A stretch of 64,000 bases of DNA from Bacillus sp. BHET2 (GTDB taxonomy: Bacteria; Bacillota; Bacilli; Bacillales; Bacillaceae_B): contig NZ_VCQN01000001.1 of NCBI RefSeq assembly GCF_005938125.1, positions 496,001 to 560,000 on the forward strand, written 5' to 3'. The position numbers were made by a program, and so were the translations under genes. The notes under the pieces are model-generated. The model was not told where the DNA came from. It saw only the letters and a list, made by a program, of their open reading frames with translations, and did not search any database. Positions 62,299 through 64,000 of this stretch are shown in pieces (the first letter of the stretch is position 1; each line of letters starts with the position of its first letter).

Positions 62299-63488
62299 AC
62301 ACTAAATTCGTCGTGGAAATGCTAAGGAAGAAAACCCATCATTTCCTTACCATTTCCATACTCATCATGGTCATTTCCCTGACTATGCTAAATTTCACGG
62401 TCTCGTATATTTCGAATCAGTACCAGATGATCAATAAAGACTTTATGAACAACAATAATGTGAAGGTCATTCATGTGACGGGGAAAGGGAATGGGGAAGC
62501 CACCACCCAGATTTCACTCCAAGATGTAAACGAGATCAACACGCTGTTGAAAGATAAGGAACTGGACGACAAAGCCAAAGCCTATCCTGTTTATACGCTG
62601 CCTACCGTCTATCGTGATTCAATGGCCACAGCGTATTCGATGATCGGGATCAGTGAAGAACTGGCACCCCTCGTAAGTGAAGGGTGCACCTTGAAAGATG
62701 GTCGTATCTGTGTAGGGGATGTAAAAGACGGGCAGATCACCCTTAACGTTCCAATCATTGAAGAGAAAGACGGCGGTTTCTCCTCCACAGAAACCGTTGA
62801 CCTTGAAATGACAGCGGAAAAAGGGGCCACCAATGAGAATGCCATCTTCATTCATTCCATCCCGAAGAACAACCAGGCATATGTGAACGAGAAAGAGGCC
62901 AAGAAGCTGACCAAAATCATGTACGAGAAATCACAGAACAGCTCTGAATACATCCAGGAATCACAATTGAGCAACCTGGTTGTGTATGTAAAGGACATAA
63001 AAAATGTTGACACTGTCGGCAAAGTGTTAAAAGACAATCACTATTTTACCAGCTACACCTTTAACAGCTTTGAAAACTTCTCGATTAATATTAGCACCAA
63101 TCAGATGATCCTTATTATTCTATGTGGATTCCTGGTCATAACATCCATCGTGACGGCCATCCTGTTGATGATCAATTTCCTCCGGATTCAGAAGAAGGAA
63201 ATCGCCATCCTTAAACTGATAGGCTACAAGAGTAAGATGATCGTGACCATATATACGAGACTACTTACCATCCTGTTTCGTAACATCTTCCTGTATACAC
63301 TGGTCATCTACCTATTCAACTATTTCTTGAAGCTCATTCCGGTGAGTCTACCATTTCTAGGTATCATTGTACTCCTGGATTTTATGATCCTGTTGATTAC
63401 ACTGGCGTACGTTTATTTCTTTGGGATTAAGAAGATTTGCCGAATGGATACGATTGAATTATTGAAGAAGGGGAAGGAATTTGAATGA
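62295..63488 (+). CDS. FtsX-like ABC permease (MacB type)
   Basis: A 397-residue permease: one N-terminal helix (about 17-38), a large extracellular domain (about 40-260), then three helices (about 273-300, 325-345, 350-380), the MacB/FtsX plan. C-terminal helices contain IAILKLIGYKSKMIVTIYTRLL. This fits an ABC system for peptide efflux or sensing rather than small-molecule uptake. With the lipoprotein and upstream secreted protein it may form a self-protection or secretion module. Confidence 0.9.
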   Translation: MNTKFVVEMLRKKTHHFLTISILIMVISLTMLNFTVSYISNQYQMINKDFMNNNNVKVIHVTGKGNGEATTQISLQDVNEINTLLKDKELDDKAKAYPVYTLPTVYRDSMATAYSMIGISEELAPLVSEGCTLKDGRICVGDVKDGQITLNVPIIEEKDGGFSSTETVDLEMTAEKGATNENAIFIHSIPKNNQAYVNEKEAKKLTKIMYEKSQNSSEYIQESQLSNLVVYVKDIKNVDTVGKVLKDNHYFTSYTFNSFENFSINISTNQMILIILCGFLVITSIVTAILLMINFLRIQKKEIAILKLIGYKSKMIVTIYTRLLTILFRNIFLYTLVIYLFNYFLKLIPVSLPFLGIIVLLDFMILLITLAYVYFFGIKKICRMDTIELLKKGKEFE

Positions 63489-63594
63489 TGGGATATTGTA
63501 GTATGGGAGGATGTTTCGTGGTGGCTTTTTATATGGGGTGTGAAGAGGGTTCTATTCCTTATAAAGTTACTATTTACATGTATAGTAGATAAAG

Positions 63595-63639
63595 GGCAAA
63601 GGGGAATCATATTTTTTTAAAATGTGATTCCCCTTTGCC
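63595..63639. terminator. 15-bp perfect inverted repeat after the ABC operon
   Basis: GGCAAAGGGGAATCA (63595-63609) and its exact complement (63625-63639), loop of 15 nt with seven T. Probable terminator of the ABC operon although no T-run follows the second arm. Confidence 0.75.
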
Positions 63640-63658
63640 TATAAATAGGAGAGTAGAA

Positions 63659-63779
63659 ATGATCAAGATTGAGCATTTGAATAAGTCATGTCAAAAAGTA
63701 TTCTACTCAAAGTTTATCCAACTATCATTATGAGATAGATGAGCCGATTGCGGTCATCGTAAACGCCGACTTCGAGTAG
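63659..63779 (+). pseudogene. Broken ABC ATPase gene, N-terminal remnant
   Basis: ATG 63659 with AGGAGAG upstream reads MIKIEHLNKSCQKVFYS, a typical start of an ABC ATP-binding subunit, and stops at TGA 63731. In another frame the next bases read NYHYEIDEPIAVIVNADFE and stop at TAG 63777-63779; in intact relatives the YEI...PIAVIG segment leads into the Walker A loop. So there is a frameshift, and everything from Walker A on is gone. It shows a second ABC gene once followed the intact operon. Confidence 0.7.
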
Positions 63780-63857
63780 TGTATAGTATGGACGATTCCC
63801 ATTTTGACGCATTAAGTAGAGTAGGAACCGTCACCAGTTACTCCATAAAATCAACTA

Positions 63858-64000
63858 TTACTTAACATTCTTCTGATGCTCATAGCAATAAATTTTCCTC
63901 TTAAAAGTATGATTTGATAAACAGTATGCCCTAACTTTCTCAGAAACAGGTTTTTTGCAAATCGTACAAGTCTCATCTGAGCTAGTCATTGCTTCAGTAG
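63858..64000 (-). CDS. Zinc-finger-containing protein, 3' end (cut by window edge)
   Basis: The minus-strand frame is open from the window edge to TAA at 63858 and reads ...MTSSDETCTICKKPVSEKVR then AYCLSNHTFKRKIYCYEHQK NVK. The CTIC...C...C-x2-H array (CxxC, then YCYEH) is a four-ligand zinc knuckle of the kind that ends nuclease or helicase-related proteins of Bacillus. An internal ATG (63989) has no ribosome binding site, so the gene most likely starts beyond the window. Identity cannot be settled from this piece. Confidence 0.6.
   Translation of the reverse strand, partial: TEAMTSSDETCTICKKPVSEKVRAYCLSNHTFKRKIYCYEHQKNVK

Overview
The window looks like chromosome from a Gram-positive, spore-forming member of the Bacillaceae. 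Supporting signs are strong AGGAGG-type ribosome binding sites, frequent TTG/GTG starts, moderately low GC, and Bacillus-type families: the YceC-YceH tellurite/stress cluster, a YitT protein, a Gmad2 lipoprotein and an OxdC-like bicupin. No prophage, insertion sequence, rRNA, tRNA or CRISPR array is visible. Several small decayed genes are present.

Layout. 1-4140: the 3' end of a chemotaxis receptor, a phospholipase-C-like protein, three paralogous Cys-rich proteins of unknown role, and a DinB remnant. 4170-14723: an SDR dehydrogenase, a VOC protein, and a sigma-54 activator gene followed by a near-consensus -24/-12 promoter and a five-gene acyl-CoA catabolic operon (ligase, acyl-CoA dehydrogenase, thiolase, CoA transferase, ligase). 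14829-25055: small membrane proteins, an MFS exporter, a GNAT pseudogene, a LysE/AraC pair, lipoproteins, a secreted DUF2252 protein and small unknowns. 25131-31405: three transport loci, each with readable regulation. The first is an MFS pump plus TetR with two GACA-N4-TGTC operators. The second is an MFS pump behind a 12-codon leader ORF and a hairpin that hides its ribosome binding site. The third is a pair of YdcZ-type transporters around a Crp/Fnr regulator, with a palindrome placed near -41.5. 31605-44661: katG with a PerR box, an oxalate-decarboxylase-like bicupin with an altered lid motif, a secreted metzincin, an AlkD-like repair protein, YitT, GntR, two DinB proteins, and a MerR/alcohol dehydrogenase pair.

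44845-58173: dihydroxyacetone kinase, then a long Ter locus. It has three TerD proteins and TerC, then an inserted biosynthetic block (HpcH/HpaI-like lyase, phosphoribosyltransferase-TRSP, StiP, HAD phosphatase and an overlooked 28-codon ORF), then YceG, TelA and a membrane-tethered thermonuclease. The outer genes match the Bacillus subtilis yceCDEFGH order. The inner block matches the published prediction of a Ter-linked nucleoside-like metabolite pathway. 58384-64000: a LURP-one-like protein with a duplicated 3' remnant, an atypical HIT protein, a small secreted protein followed by a lipoprotein/ABC operon, a broken second ABC ATPase, and a truncated zinc-finger gene at the edge.

The most unusual non-coding signal is a set of degenerate tandem arrays with a 20-21 bp period (about two helical turns). 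They occur in four intergenic gaps, three of them between convergent genes, and share the core GCT(C/G)ATA(A/T)A.
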